From NCBI GenBank assembly GCA_027923965.1, contig AP026969.1:62001-126000 (forward strand): 64,000 bases of DNA. The letters are read 5' to 3'. Under the pieces are notes generated by a model. It was not told the DNA's origin, searched no databases, and was given only the letters and a program-made list of their open reading frames with translations. Source of the stretch: Comamonadaceae bacterium OS-1. GTDB lineage: Bacteria > Pseudomonadota > Gammaproteobacteria > Burkholderiales > Burkholderiaceae_C. Of the stretch, positions 27,064-38,206 are shown piece by piece. The stretch's first letter is position 1, and each line of letters begins with the position of its first letter. Made by a program: the position numbers and the translations under genes.

Positions 27064-27462
27064 TCAGTGCAGCGTGTGGCTGGCCGGGGGCAGGTGGTTG
27101 CCGGTGGCATCCAGCACAAAGGTGGGGATGGGGGCTTCAAAGCGCTCACCGTCTTCGGCCACGCAAAAATAGCTGCCGCGCATGGCCCCGGTGCCGGTAC
27201 GAAGGCGGCAGCCGCTGCTGTACTGGAAGGAGTCGCCCGGCTTCAGCAGGGGCTGGTGGCCCACCACGCCCAGGCCTTTGACTTCTTCAATGTGGCCATT
27301 GGCATCGCTGATGGTCCAGTGGCGGGCAATCAGCTGGGCGGTGGTGTCGCCGGTGTTCTGGATGGTGACCGTGTAGGCAAAGCTGTACACGGCCTGGGTG
27401 GGGTCGGACTGCTCGGGCAGGTACTGCGGCAAGACTTCGACGGTGAACTGGTATTTGGGCAT
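27064..27462 (-). CDS. apaG: ApaG protein
   Basis: A 132-residue protein with the ApaG (DUF525) fold, a fibronectin-like beta sandwich. It starts at the ATG at 27462 ([10 protein letters not shown]) and shows the conserved [23 protein letters not shown] and [16 protein letters not shown]. In Salmonella ApaG affects magnesium and cobalt sensitivity; its biochemical activity is unsettled. Divergent from rpe across 49 bases and coupled to thiL. Confidence 0.94.
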   Translation of the reverse strand: MPKYQFTVEVLPQYLPEQSDPTQAVYSFAYTVTIQNTGDTTAQLIARHWTISDANGHIEEVKGLGVVGHQPLLKPGDSFQYSSGCRLRTGTGAMRGSYFCVAEDGERFEAPIPTFVLDATGNHLPPASHTLH

Positions 27463-27511
27463 GGGCAGGATCGTACCGTGCTTGCATACAGCGTCTGCGA
27501 AAATACGGCCC

Positions 27512-29098
<1,587 letters not shown>

Positions 29099-29118
29099 GA
29101 CGGGGATTATCCAAAAAC

Positions 29119-29142
29119 AAAAAAGGCCCACCGAAGTGGGCC
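29119..29142 (-). terminator. Rho-independent terminator of rplY
   Basis: Stem GGCCCAC/GTGGGCC (29125-29131 with 29136-29142) with a tetraloop, and on the minus strand a T-run. It lies between rplY and pth, so pth needs readthrough or its own promoter. Confidence 0.85.
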
Positions 29143-29171
29143 CTTTCAGGGCTGAACCATGCAGCGAAGAA

Positions 29172-29828
29172 TTACTTCTTGGCAGCAGGCTTGGCAGCAG
29201 CAGGCGCCTTGGCACCGGCTTTGCCCTTGGCGGGTGCAGCAGCGGCAGCGGGATCCACAGGCACTTCTTCGGCCAGAGCGATCACGGACACCAGTGCAGG
29301 GTTTTCCTTGCCCTTGGTGACAACCGATACGCCCTTGGGCAATACCAGGTCCTTGGCGTGCAAAGACGAGCCTTTGGTCAGGCCGCTCAGGTCCACCGCG
29401 ATGAACTCGGGCAGGTCTGCAGGCAGGCAGGAGATTTGCACTTCGGTCGCCACGGGGGTGACCATGCAGTTTTCCGTCTTGACGGCGGGAGACACGTCCT
29501 GGCCGCTATAGTGCAGAGGCACCTTCATGGTCAGCTTGGTGTTGGCTTCGACGCGCTGGAAGTCAGCGTGCAAAATCAGTTGGCGGAAGGGGTGCATTTG
29601 CACATTGCGCAACAGCACTTTGCTTTCCTTGCCAGCCAGTTCCATGTCCAGAATGGTGGAGTGGAAGGTTTCTTTTTTCAGAGCGTGCCACAGAGCGTTG
29701 TGGTCGATTTCGATCTGGGTTGCGGGTGTTTCACCACCGTAAACGATGCCGGGGGTACGGCCAGTAATGCGGAGACGGCGGCTCGCACCCGTGCCCTGCT
29801 TTGCGCGCTCAAAAGCGACGAATTTCAT
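29172..29828 (-). CDS. rplY: 50S ribosomal protein L25 (CTC family, long form)
   Basis: Binds 5S rRNA in the large subunit. 218 residues from the ATG at 29828, preceded by GGAG. N-terminal L25 domain (residues 1-95, [20 protein letters not shown]) and the C-terminal TL5/CTC beta domain (to about 190), then an Ala/Lys/Pro-rich tail ([21 protein letters not shown]). E. coli L25 lacks the second domain. prs-rplY-pth order is conserved. Confidence 0.96.
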   Translation of the reverse strand: MKFVAFERAKQGTGASRRLRITGRTPGIVYGGETPATQIEIDHNALWHALKKETFHSTILDMELAGKESKVLLRNVQMHPFRQLILHADFQRVEANTKLTMKVPLHYSGQDVSPAVKTENCMVTPVATEVQISCLPADLPEFIAVDLSGLTKGSSLHAKDLVLPKGVSVVTKGKENPALVSVIALAEEVPVDPAAAAAPAKGKAGAKAPAAAKPAAKK

Positions 29829-29878
29829 AATCAACTCCGGTAAGAGTGCACCGCGACCAGTGTCACTCCGATTTAAAA

Positions 29879-29908
29879 AGGCCCGCGCGCTGCATGCGCA
29901 CTGGGCCT
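29879..29908 (-). terminator. Terminator downstream of prs
   Basis: Stem AGGCCC/GGGCCT (29879-29884 with 29903-29908) with an inner GC-rich part, followed on the minus strand by TTTTT. It lies between prs and rplY. Confidence 0.7.
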
Positions 29909-29926
29909 GCTTTTTTGTTCTCTGGC

Positions 29927-30901
29927 CTAGAAAAGGTTTTCCTGGTCCGAGAACAAACTCATGACCGACTCGCCGTTGGCAATCCGCTGTATCGTTTCGG
30001 CGATCAGGGGGGCCACGGTGAGTTGGCGAATTTTGGGGCATGCCAGCGCCGCAGCGCTGAGCGGAATGGTATTGGTCACCACGACTTCGTCCAGGGCCGA
30101 ACCGTTCGCAATGCGTTCGATGGCCGGGCCGGAGAAGATGGGGTGGGTGCAATACGCATAAACTTTTTTCGCGCCGCGCTCTTTCAAGACTTCGGCGGCT
30201 TTGACCAGCGTGCCTGCGGTGTCGATCATGTCGTCCATGACCACGCAGTTGCGGCCATCGATTTCACCGATCACGTGCATGACTTCGCTGACATTGGCCT
30301 TGGGGCGGCGCTTGTCGATGATGGCCATGTCGCAACCCAGTTGCTTGGCCAGCGCACGGGCACGCACCACGCCACCCACATCGGGCGATACCACGATCAG
30401 GTCTTCGTAATTCTTTTGACGCAGGTCGCCCAGCAGCACGGGCGAGGCGTAAATATTGTCCACCGGGATATCAAAGAAGCCCTGGATCTGGTCGGCATGC
30501 AGGTCCATGGTCAACACGCGGTCCACACCCACGGCTTGCAGCATGTTGGCCACCACCTTGGCGGTGATAGGCACACGGGCCGAGCGCGGGCGGCGGTCCT
30601 GGCGGGCGTAGCCAAAGTAGGGGATCACGGCGCTGATACGTTCGGCAGAGGCACGCTTGAGCGCGTCCACCATGATCAGCAGTTCCATCAGGTTTTCGTT
30701 GGTGGGTGCGCAGGTGCTTTGCACCACAAACACGTCGCGGGCCCGCACATTCTGGTTGATTTCGACGGTCACTTCGCCATCGGAGAAGCGGCCCACGCGG
30801 GCTGCGCCCAATGAAATGCCAAGGTGTTTGGCAATGTCAGCGGCCATGCCAGGATTGGCATTGCCCGTGAAAATCATGAAATCAGTGTGGTGGGGCTGCA
30901 T
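29927..30901 (-). CDS. prs: Ribose-phosphate pyrophosphokinase (PRPP synthetase)
   Basis: Makes phosphoribosyl pyrophosphate from ribose 5-phosphate and ATP for nucleotide, His, Trp and NAD synthesis. The 324-residue protein has the ATP-binding [11 protein letters not shown], the metal-binding [12 protein letters not shown], the flexible loop [12 protein letters not shown], and the PRPP loop [12 protein letters not shown]. Class I length. tRNA-Gln lies 78 bases upstream on the same strand. Confidence 0.98.
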   Translation of the reverse strand: MQPHHTDFMIFTGNANPGMAADIAKHLGISLGAARVGRFSDGEVTVEINQNVRARDVFVVQSTCAPTNENLMELLIMVDALKRASAERISAVIPYFGYARQDRRPRSARVPITAKVVANMLQAVGVDRVLTMDLHADQIQGFFDIPVDNIYASPVLLGDLRQKNYEDLIVVSPDVGGVVRARALAKQLGCDMAIIDKRRPKANVSEVMHVIGEIDGRNCVVMDDMIDTAGTLVKAAEVLKERGAKKVYAYCTHPIFSGPAIERIANGSALDEVVVTNTIPLSAAALACPKIRQLTVAPLIAETIQRIANGESVMSLFSDQENLF

Positions 30902-30979
30902 GAGCGTTCCGGCAATGTAGTAACTGGCGATGAAATAACTGTGTGCGAATACCCCGGATATCAGCGTATCCAGAATATT

Positions 30980-31056
30980 TGGCAGGGGAAGAAGGACTCG
31001 AACCTTCGCATGCTGGAATCAAAATCCAGTGCCTTAACCAACTTGGCGACTCCCCT
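30980..31056 (-). tRNA. tRNA-Gln (TTG)
   Basis: A full 77-nt cloverleaf with encoded CCA: acceptor AGGGGAG/TTCCCCT, D stem GCC/GGC, anticodon stem CTGGA/TCCAG with loop TTTTGAT (anticodon TTG), T arm GAAGG-TTCGAGT-CCTTC, discriminator G. No attachment-site duplicate of it appears in the window. Confidence 0.96.
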
Positions 31057-31088
31057 ACACGGGTCCGCAGCATGAAGCTGCAAACCGA

Positions 31089-31943
31089 TTAACCATCGCT
31101 GGAGGCCCAACCCTTGAGAGGGTGAACGTCCATATTGCTGCATTTGCGAATCTGCCAGGCCCCATGTTGGCTGGGACCATCCGACAAATCTACATCGCTC
31201 AGCATTTGCGCAAACACCGCGCTACCTGAGCCAGTCATTCTAGCATTTAAACCTTTGCCTCCAAGCCACTCAAGGACTTGAACTACAGCAGGGCAGAGGT
31301 TTTGCGCAACTGGCTGCAAGTCATTAGTACCGAAGTAATAAGGCTGTGCAGCAAAGCCTGCGAGTATAGCACTATCTGAATCGCGTTTTAAATCTGGTGA
31401 TGAAAAAATCAGTTTGGTGTCCAGCCCTTCATGCGGCTTGACCACCGCAAAGCGGGCCGGTGGCAGCGCAATCGGGGTGATTTTTTCGCCAATACCCTCC
31501 ACCCAGGCGTTGCTGCCGCCCAGGAAAAAGGGCACATCCGCCCCAAGCTGCAGGCCAATGATTTTAAGTTGCGCCAACGGCAGATTCAGCTTCCACAGGC
31601 GGTTCAGCGCCAGCAGGGAGGACGCGGCATCCGACGAACCGCCGCCCATGCCCGCCTGCGCCGGAATGCTTTTCAGCACGCCGATGTGTGCGCCCAGGCT
31701 TGTGCCGGTGGCGGCCTGCAGCGCACGGGCGGCGCGCAGTACCAGGTCGTCGGGCGGCAGCGGGGTGTTGAGGTCTTCGCGGCTGAGCTGGCCGTCGGCA
31801 CGCAGTTCAAAGTGCAGGGTGTCACACCAGTCAATCAGCATGAAGACCGATTGCAGCAGGTGGTAGCCATCGGCGCGGCGGCCGGTGATGTGCAGAAAAA
31901 GATTCAGCTTGGCCGGGGCGGCCACGTCGTACAGGGCTTGCAT
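31089..31943 (-). CDS. ispE: 4-diphosphocytidyl-2-C-methyl-D-erythritol kinase
   Basis: GHMP kinase of the MEP isoprenoid pathway. 284 residues; N-terminal APAKLNLFLHITGRRADGYH, the ATP loop IPAQAGMGGGSSDAASSL, and the C-terminal ARMTGSGSAVFA. It starts 3 bases after the lolB end, so co-transcription with the TPR gene and lolB is likely, followed by tRNA-Gln. Confidence 0.97.
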   Translation of the reverse strand: MQALYDVAAPAKLNLFLHITGRRADGYHLLQSVFMLIDWCDTLHFELRADGQLSREDLNTPLPPDDLVLRAARALQAATGTSLGAHIGVLKSIPAQAGMGGGSSDAASSLLALNRLWKLNLPLAQLKIIGLQLGADVPFFLGGSNAWVEGIGEKITPIALPPARFAVVKPHEGLDTKLIFSSPDLKRDSDSAILAGFAAQPYYFGTNDLQPVAQNLCPAVVQVLEWLGGKGLNARMTGSGSAVFAQMLSDVDLSDGPSQHGAWQIRKCSNMDVHPLKGWASSDG

Positions 31944-31945
31944 AG

Positions 31946-32437
31946 TTATTTGTCGAGGACGAGGCGCAGGGTGGCCGTGGGTTCTGGCTGGCTGCGCACG
32001 GCGGTCAACCGGCCATCGTCCAGGCGGGCCAGATCGGCTTGCCAGCCCGGCACCAGGGTGTTGCTGCCGTGCAGCCAGTCGAACAGCGCCACAAGTGGCA
32101 GCGGGGCTCCGGTAGCCTGTGCCACCAGGGCTTCCAGCGAGTCAAAAGAGCGTATTTCGCCATTGGTGTGCAGGGTCGCCGATCCGGGTTGCCACAGCAT
32201 GCGGGCCACGGTGCCGCCCAGCGGGTTGAAGAGGGTGAGTTCGCCCGCTTCTGACGAGCCCTTGAGCTCAAAGCTGGCCGAAAAAGACTGCGCGGCCGAT
32301 CCATCGACCTGCAAGGCCAGACGGCCACTCCAGAAGGCGGACGGGTCGGCATTCTGGCGGCCACTGTTCAGGTGCGCGCACCCGGCCAGCAACAACGTGC
32401 ACGCCACCAGCGCCCCACGGCGGGTCAGGGCGATCAC
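31946..32437 (-). CDS. lolB: Outer-membrane lipoprotein receptor LolB
   Basis: Receives lipoproteins from LolA and inserts them in the outer membrane. 163 residues from a GTG at 32437 that overlaps the TPR gene stop (GTGA); an upstream Met in the frame would lie inside the TPR gene. Signal peptide with lipobox LLLAGC, then the LolB beta-barrel half (FWSGRLALQVD, GELTLFNPLGGTVARMLW). Neighbouring ispE is the usual partner. Confidence 0.94.
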   Translation of the reverse strand: MIALTRRGALVACTLLLAGCAHLNSGRQNADPSAFWSGRLALQVDGSAAQSFSASFELKGSSEAGELTLFNPLGGTVARMLWQPGSATLHTNGEIRSFDSLEALVAQATGAPLPLVALFDWLHGSNTLVPGWQADLARLDDGRLTAVRSQPEPTATLRLVLDK

Positions 32438-34194
32438 AGCTTGACTTGCAGGCGCTTGAGGGTGGCCAGCAGGGTTTCGTTGTCGCTGTTGATCTGCAGG
32501 CCTTCTTTCCAGATGCTGGTGGCGCGTTCGCGTTGGCCCAGGGCCCACAGCACCTCGCCCAGGTGGGCGGCGATTTCGGCATCGGGCTTGGCCTTGAAGG
32601 CTCCGTCGAGCACGCGCAAGGCTTCGTCCTTGTTGCCCATGCGGAACTCGACCCAGCCCAGGCTGTCGGCGATGAAGGGGTCGTTGGGCACAAATTCCAG
32701 CGCCTTGCGGATTAGCTCGCGGGCCTCGGGCAGACGCAGATTGCGCTCGGCCAGCGAATAGCCCAGGGCGTTGTAGGCGTGGTGGTAGTCGGGCTTGCTG
32801 GCGATCAGTTTGCGCAGCAGGCGCTCCATCTCGTCCATCTTGTCGAGCTTTTCGGCCAGCATGGCCTGGTCGTACAGCAGATCGGCATCGTCGGGATGGT
32901 CGGCGACGGCTTTGGCCATCAGGTCATAGGCGGTTTGGTACTGCCTGTTGTCGCGCAGTAATTGCACTTCGGCCGACAGCTTCATGCGGGCATCTGCTGC
33001 TGTGCGCTCTGGCAGGGCTTGCAGCAGGGCACGGCCTTCGGCCAGCTTGCCTTGCTTGGCCAGCAACGAGGCCCGGCGGCCCTGCACGGCCAGCAGTTCT
33101 TCGGCGTTGTCGATTTTTTGCAACCAGGCGGAGGCCGCGGGGTAGTCCTTGCGGTTCTCGGCCACCTGCGACAGGGCCGTGTACGCCGACGACATGCCCC
33201 GGGTGCGCCCTTCGCTGGGCGGCAGGGGCTCGGCCAGGGTGATGAAGCGCTGCAGCGACACCTCCGCGGCGCCGAGCTGGTTTTCCTGGACCTGCAGGCT
33301 GCCTTGCACCAACCAGGCATCGGGGAAATCAGGGTTCTGGCTGGTCAGTAGCTTGAGCTGCTGGGTGGCTTCGCCGTAGCGCTGCGCCTCCAGCAGCGCG
33401 CGCACATAGCCCATGTGCAGCTCGGGCAACGGCTTGCCATCCAGGTAATGCAGTACCAGGGGCTCGGCCAGAGGCACCCTCGGGCCCATCATTTCCAGGG
33501 CTAGCTGCACCGGGCCGGGCGCGGTGATAGACAGGGCCTGTCCATTGCGGGCTGCCTCCAGCGCACCCGAGGTATCGCCCGCCGCCAGCCGCATCCGGCC
33601 CACGGTGGTCCAGGCCGCGGGGCCCAGCACTCCATCTTTCAGGTAGCTGCCCAGCACCTGCTGCACCACCGAGGCCGCCTGGCTCTTGTCGGTGATCTGC
33701 GCGAAGGTGGGCGGTATGGCAGAGATGGCGGCGGCGCGGTCGGCTTCGGGGGCCATTGCCAGCTCGGTCTTGAGCGGCTCGGCGGTGTCGGCCACGCGGT
33801 TTAGCGCCAGCAGGATTTGCAACACGTAGCGGTTGGCATCGCGCGATGCAGGTTCCGCCTTGCTCCAGACGCGGGCCGCTTGTAGCGCGGCATCGCCGGA
33901 GCGTGATTGCAGAGCGATCTCGACTGCGCGGCGGTACAGGCTGGGGTCGTCGGCCTTGCGGGCACCTTCCAGGTACAGCTGGTAGGCAATGCCGGGCTCG
34001 CCGCCTGCGGCGTTCAGCTCGGCCAACAGCATGATGTAGAACAGCTCACCGTTCAGTGCCGACTGCGCAGGCGGTGCCTCGGCGGCGCCGGGGACGGCGG
34101 CTTCGGGCGCGGTCTGCGCAAATGCGTGCAGGCTGCCCACGGCCAAAGCCAAAGTTGCCAATCCGTGGGTAGCCAGTCTGATATATCGCTTCAT
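32434..34194 (-). CDS. Exported tetratricopeptide-repeat protein
   Basis: A 586-residue protein with a cleavable signal (HGLATLALAVGSLHAFAQ) and helical TPR repeats across its length, clearest at the end (HHAYNALGYSLAERNLRLPE, PDAEIAAHLGEVLWALGQRE). The start at 34194 gives a compact signal peptide. It precedes lolB-ispE in many betaproteobacteria; a role in envelope assembly is suggested only by that context. Divergent from mutM. Confidence 0.9.
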   Translation of the reverse strand: MKRYIRLATHGLATLALAVGSLHAFAQTAPEAAVPGAAEAPPAQSALNGELFYIMLLAELNAAGGEPGIAYQLYLEGARKADDPSLYRRAVEIALQSRSGDAALQAARVWSKAEPASRDANRYVLQILLALNRVADTAEPLKTELAMAPEADRAAAISAIPPTFAQITDKSQAASVVQQVLGSYLKDGVLGPAAWTTVGRMRLAAGDTSGALEAARNGQALSITAPGPVQLALEMMGPRVPLAEPLVLHYLDGKPLPELHMGYVRALLEAQRYGEATQQLKLLTSQNPDFPDAWLVQGSLQVQENQLGAAEVSLQRFITLAEPLPPSEGRTRGMSSAYTALSQVAENRKDYPAASAWLQKIDNAEELLAVQGRRASLLAKQGKLAEGRALLQALPERTAADARMKLSAEVQLLRDNRQYQTAYDLMAKAVADHPDDADLLYDQAMLAEKLDKMDEMERLLRKLIASKPDYHHAYNALGYSLAERNLRLPEARELIRKALEFVPNDPFIADSLGWVEFRMGNKDEALRVLDGAFKAKPDAEIAAHLGEVLWALGQRERATSIWKEGLQINSDNETLLATLKRLQVKL

Positions 34195-34282
34195 CGGCTC
34201 ATAATAATCCAAGCCCATTAACGTACGCGACGTGAGGGGTGAAGCCCTCGGCAACGCCATTTCCCTTCTTTCCAAGCCCACC

Positions 34283-35098
34283 ATGCCCGAGCTCCCCGAG
34301 GTTGAAGTCACCCGCCTGAGTTTTGCCGACCGCATCCAGGGCGCGCGCATCCACAGCGTGCGCATGGGCAAACCGCTGCGTTGGCCGCTAGGCTATGACC
34401 CCGCGCTGCTGGCGGGCCGCACCGTGCTGCAGGTGCGCCGCCGGGGCAAATATTTGCTGCTGGACCTGGATGCGGGCCTGTTGCTGCTGCACCTGGGCAT
34501 GTCGGGTAGCCTGCATTTCGCGCCCCAGCAGCCCGTGCCGGGCGTGCACGACCACTGCGATGTGGTCACCCACCTGGGCACCTTGCGCCTGCACGACCCG
34601 CGCCGCTTTGGTGCCGTGGTGTATGCCCACAGCCAGGACGCGCCCGAGGCCGCCAAGCTGCTGGGCCACCTGGGCATGGAGCCGCTGGACGACGGGTTTT
34701 CTTTACCGGCTTTTTACGCGGGGCTACAGGCGCGCAAAACCGCCATCAAGCAGGTGCTGCTGGCGGGCGAGGTGGTAGTGGGTGTGGGCAATATCTATGC
34801 GTCCGAGGCGCTATTTATCGCCGGTATCCGCCCTACGGTGCGGGCCCACAGCATCAGCAAGCCGCGCGCCGCCAAGTTGCATGCCGCCGTGCGCAGCGTG
34901 CTGGCCCGGGCGGTGTTGAAGGGCGGCAGCACCCTGCGGGACTTTTCCAACGCCCATGGCGAGAGCGGCTACTTCCAGCTCGAAGCCATGGTCTACGACC
35001 GCCAGGGCCAGCCCTGCCGGGTCTGCGGCACGCCCATCCAGCAAATCCGCCAGGGCCAGAGGTCAACCTACTTCTGCCCGGTGTGCCAAAAGCGCTAG
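34283..35098 (+). CDS. mutM: Formamidopyrimidine-DNA glycosylase
   Basis: Removes 8-oxoguanine and FaPy lesions. 271 residues from the ATG at 34283, required because the mature N-terminus must be PELPEVEV with catalytic Pro. Other features: the H2TH region [13 protein letters not shown] and a C-terminal zinc finger CRVCGTPIQ...FCPVC. With mutY 2 kb downstream on the same strand, it makes up part of the oxidised-guanine repair system. Confidence 0.97.
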   Translation: MPELPEVEVTRLSFADRIQGARIHSVRMGKPLRWPLGYDPALLAGRTVLQVRRRGKYLLLDLDAGLLLLHLGMSGSLHFAPQQPVPGVHDHCDVVTHLGTLRLHDPRRFGAVVYAHSQDAPEAAKLLGHLGMEPLDDGFSLPAFYAGLQARKTAIKQVLLAGEVVVGVGNIYASEALFIAGIRPTVRAHSISKPRAAKLHAAVRSVLARAVLKGGSTLRDFSNAHGESGYFQLEAMVYDRQGQPCRVCGTPIQQIRQGQRSTYFCPVCQKR

Positions 35099-35142
35099 TG
35101 CTATATTGATTTTTTGCACTTTTATTACCGGCCTATCCCTCT

Positions 35143-37083
35143 GTGGCGACCTCCTTCAATGAACAACTAGGCCAGCACGGCGCGTGGCGGCGTGAACTGG
35201 CACTGCGCTTGAAGCTGCTGTCTGCGTGGATGAAGGAGCACGCGCTGATGGATGCCGGGGTGGAGGCGCGGCTGCGGCGGCTGGAAGACCAGATGCGCAG
35301 CGACAAGGTGATGGTCGCCTTCGTGGCCGAGTTCTCGCGCGGCAAGTCGGAGATGATCAATGCGGTGTTCTTTGCCGGGTATGGCCGCCGCATCATGCCC
35401 GCCAGCGCGGGCCGCACCACCATGTGCCCCACCGAGCTGGGCTATGACGCCGAGGTGCCGCCCAGCCTTCGGCTGCTGCCCATCGAGTCGCGTATGCACC
35501 CCCAGTCGCTGGCCGAATGGCGGCAGGCCCCCGAGCAGTGGACGCACATCGACCTGGACGTCAACGATGCGGCCCAGCTGGCCCAGACCATGGAAAAGGT
35601 CACCGAAGTCCGCAGTGTGAGCCAGGACGAAGCCCGTGCCCTGGGCTTCTGGCACGACCAGGAACCCGACGACAACCCGCCGCTGGACATTGAGGGCCGG
35701 GTCGAGGTGCCCCGTTGGCGGCATGCGCTGGTCAACATGGCGCACCCGCTGCTGCTGCAGGGGCTGGTGATTCTGGACACGCCGGGGCTCAACGCCATCG
35801 GTGCCGAGCCCGAGCTGACCGTCAACCTGATTCCCCAGGCCCACGCGGTGGTTTTCATTCTGGGGGCTGACACCGGGGTCACCAAGTCCGACCTGTCCGT
35901 CTGGCGCGACCACCTGCGCCCCGCAGCCGACGCCATGGAAACCCGGGTGGTGGTTTTAAACAAGGTCGACACCCTGTGGGATGCGCTGAGCACGCCCGAG
36001 CAGGTGCAGGTGCAGGTGGACCGCCAGCGGGTCGACTCCGCCGCGCTGCTGGGCGTGCCTGCGCAGCGGGTGCTGGCGGTGTCGGCGCAAAAGGGGCTGG
36101 TGGCCAAGATCACTGGCGACGCGCCCCTGCTGCAAGCCAGTGGCCTGCCCGCGCTGGAAGTGGCGCTGGGCCAGGGCATCCTGGGCCAGCGGCAGGAAAT
36201 CCTGCGTTCTGCCGTGGCGCGCGGCATCACCGACCTGCGCGTTGAGACCAGTCGCGTGCTGCACGTGCGCCGCCGCGACCTGGCGGAACAAAAAATGGAG
36301 CTGCAGGGCCTGGGCGGCAAAAACCTCACCGTGGTGAAGAACATGCGCCAGCGCATCGAGCAGGAAAAGCTCGAGTTCGACATGGGCAACGCCAAGATCC
36401 ACGCGGTGCGGGCCATCCAGCTCAAGCTGCTGGGCGAGGTCTACACCCTGCTGGGCAGCCGCACCCTGAAGGCCGAGATGGCCGTGCTGGCCGAGGCGCT
36501 GCAAAAACCCGGCTGGAAGCGCGGCGTAAAAGGCGTGTACGCCGCCACCTTTGCCAGGCTGCGCGACAACCTGGCCAAGTCCTACGCCGTGGGGGCCGAA
36601 ATCCACAGCATGCTGGCCGCCACCTTTGCCCAGCTCAACACCGAATTCGGTTTCTCGCTGCTGCTGGCCGACGCGCCCGAGGCGCAGCGCTTCCAGGCCG
36701 AGCTGTCCGAGATCGAAGCCAGCCATGTGCAGTACCTCAGCCTGCGCAACGCCCTCAAGCTGGCCCAGCCCGAATTTGCCGAACGCCTGGTGCGGGCGCT
36801 GCGCTCGCGGCTGCGCGGGGTCAACCAGTCGGCCTTTGACGAGGTAGAGCTGTGGAGCAAATCCGCCGCCGCCCAGCTGGAAGACCAGCTCAAGGAGCGC
36901 CGCAAGAGCTTCACCCGCCGCCTCGAAGGCATAGACCGCATGCAGACCGCTGCCGGAGGCCTGGACGCGCAGGTGGCCGAGATCGAAGGCCAGGAGGCCG
37001 TGCTGGGCCAGTTCGAATCGCGTTTGCAGCTGCTGACCTCGTATTTTTTGACCACCGCCGGACCCCGGCCCCCTATGGAATGA
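35143..37083 (+). CDS. Dynamin-family GTPase
   Basis: A 646-residue protein beginning at a GTG (35143). The GTPase domain has the P-loop FSRGKSEMINA near residue 65, a switch threonine in GRTTMCP, the G3 motif LDTPGLNA near 210, and the G4-type VVLNKVD near 268. The C-terminal half is long amphipathic helix, as in bacterial dynamin-like proteins that act on membranes. It lies between mutM and mutY and starts 45 bases after mutM; a repair link is only positional. Confidence 0.88.
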   Translation: MATSFNEQLGQHGAWRRELALRLKLLSAWMKEHALMDAGVEARLRRLEDQMRSDKVMVAFVAEFSRGKSEMINAVFFAGYGRRIMPASAGRTTMCPTELGYDAEVPPSLRLLPIESRMHPQSLAEWRQAPEQWTHIDLDVNDAAQLAQTMEKVTEVRSVSQDEARALGFWHDQEPDDNPPLDIEGRVEVPRWRHALVNMAHPLLLQGLVILDTPGLNAIGAEPELTVNLIPQAHAVVFILGADTGVTKSDLSVWRDHLRPAADAMETRVVVLNKVDTLWDALSTPEQVQVQVDRQRVDSAALLGVPAQRVLAVSAQKGLVAKITGDAPLLQASGLPALEVALGQGILGQRQEILRSAVARGITDLRVETSRVLHVRRRDLAEQKMELQGLGGKNLTVVKNMRQRIEQEKLEFDMGNAKIHAVRAIQLKLLGEVYTLLGSRTLKAEMAVLAEALQKPGWKRGVKGVYAATFARLRDNLAKSYAVGAEIHSMLAATFAQLNTEFGFSLLLADAPEAQRFQAELSEIEASHVQYLSLRNALKLAQPEFAERLVRALRSRLRGVNQSAFDEVELWSKSAAAQLEDQLKERRKSFTRRLEGIDRMQTAAGGLDAQVAEIEGQEAVLGQFESRLQLLTSYFLTTAGPRPPME

Positions 37084-37090
37084 CTTCGGC

Positions 37091-38158
37091 ATGACGGCAG
37101 TTTTAGAGGCGGCGTATGCGGCCCCCCAGGCGGTGGCGACCGCCTTCGCCTCCCAGGTGATCGCCTGGCAAAAGACCCATGGCCGCAACAGCCTGCCCTG
37201 GCAAAACACCCAGGACCCGTACCGCGTGTGGCTATCAGAAATCATGCTGCAGCAGACCCAGGTGGGCTCGGTGCTGGAGTACTTTCCGCGCTTTCTGGCC
37301 CGCTTTCCCGACGTGCAAACCCTGGCCGCCGCCAGCCTGGACGACGTGCTGGGTCTGTGGAGCGGCCTGGGCTACTACAGCCGCGCCCGCAACCTGTACC
37401 GCTGCGCCCAGCAGGTGATGGAGGTGCACGGCGGGCGCTTTCCGCCCACCGCCGAGCTGCTGCAAACCCTGCCGGGCATTGGCCGCTCTACCGCCGCCGC
37501 CATCGCCTCGTTTTGCTATGGCGAGCGGGCGGCCATTCTGGATGCCAACGTCAAGCGCGTGCTGACCCGGGTGCTGGGCTTTGGGGCCGACCTGGCCGTG
37601 GCCGCCAACGAGCGCGCCCTGTGGGACCAGGCCACCGCCTTGCTGCCCGCCCAGGCCGGGCTGGACACCATGCCGCGCTATACCCAGGGCCTGATGGACC
37701 TGGGCGCCACCGTGTGTGCGCCGCGCCAGCCCACCTGCCTGCTGTGCCCGGTGCAGCCGGTGTGCAAGGCCCAGCGCGAGGGCGCGCCCGAGAAATACCC
37801 GGTCAAAACCCGCAAGCTCAAGCGCAGCACCGAATCCTGGTGGCTGCTGTGGGCGCAGGACGCTGCCGGGCGCGTGTGGCTGCAGCGGCGGCCCGACGCA
37901 GGCGTGTGGGCGGGGCTGTACTGCCTGCCGGTGTTCGACAGCCGCGAGGCCTTGGCCGCATCGGTGGGGGCTGCGGTATTGGACGATTTGCCGGTGTTTT
38001 TGCACGTGCTGACGCACAAGGACTTGTACCTGCACCCGGTGCAGACCCAGTGGCCGCAAGACGCGCGCCCCGGCCCGCACGGCGACTGGGTCGAGGCTCC
38101 TCGCTGGGTGGAAATGGGTTTGCCCGCACCTATTCGCAAACTGCTGTCTGCTATCTAA
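37091..38158 (+). CDS. mutY: A/G-specific adenine glycosylase
   Basis: Excises adenine mispaired with 8-oxoguanine. 355 residues: helix-hairpin-helix LPGIGRSTAAAIASF, catalytic Asp in AILDANVKRVL, [4Fe-4S] motif CAPRQPTCLLCPVQPVC (C-x6-C-x2-C-x5-C), and a C-terminal NUDIX-like 8-oxoG recognition domain. It begins 7 bases after the dynamin gene. Its last codons and stop lie in the first hairpin of an interspersed repeat. Confidence 0.97.
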   Translation: MTAVLEAAYAAPQAVATAFASQVIAWQKTHGRNSLPWQNTQDPYRVWLSEIMLQQTQVGSVLEYFPRFLARFPDVQTLAAASLDDVLGLWSGLGYYSRARNLYRCAQQVMEVHGGRFPPTAELLQTLPGIGRSTAAAIASFCYGERAAILDANVKRVLTRVLGFGADLAVAANERALWDQATALLPAQAGLDTMPRYTQGLMDLGATVCAPRQPTCLLCPVQPVCKAQREGAPEKYPVKTRKLKRSTESWWLLWAQDAAGRVWLQRRPDAGVWAGLYCLPVFDSREALAASVGAAVLDDLPVFLHVLTHKDLYLHPVQTQWPQDARPGPHGDWVEAPRWVEMGLPAPIRKLLSAI

Positions 38159-38200
38159 TTAGTAGCTTCTCGTGCTTATGGAATAAGCATGGGCGGCCTA
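38149..38200. repeat. Two-hairpin repeat at the mutY stop codon
   Basis: GCTATCTAATTAGTAGC, then TTCTCGTGCTTATGGAATAAGC and GGGCGGCC. The mutY stop codon (TAA, 38156-38158) is within its first hairpin, so the element forms the 3' ends of both mutY and the convergent rapZ. Confidence 0.82.
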
Positions 38201-38206
38201 AAAAGC

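Noticed and set aside
30980..31056. tRNA-Gln as a second island attachment site
   Set aside because: No duplicate of its 3' end in the window and normal core genes on both sides.
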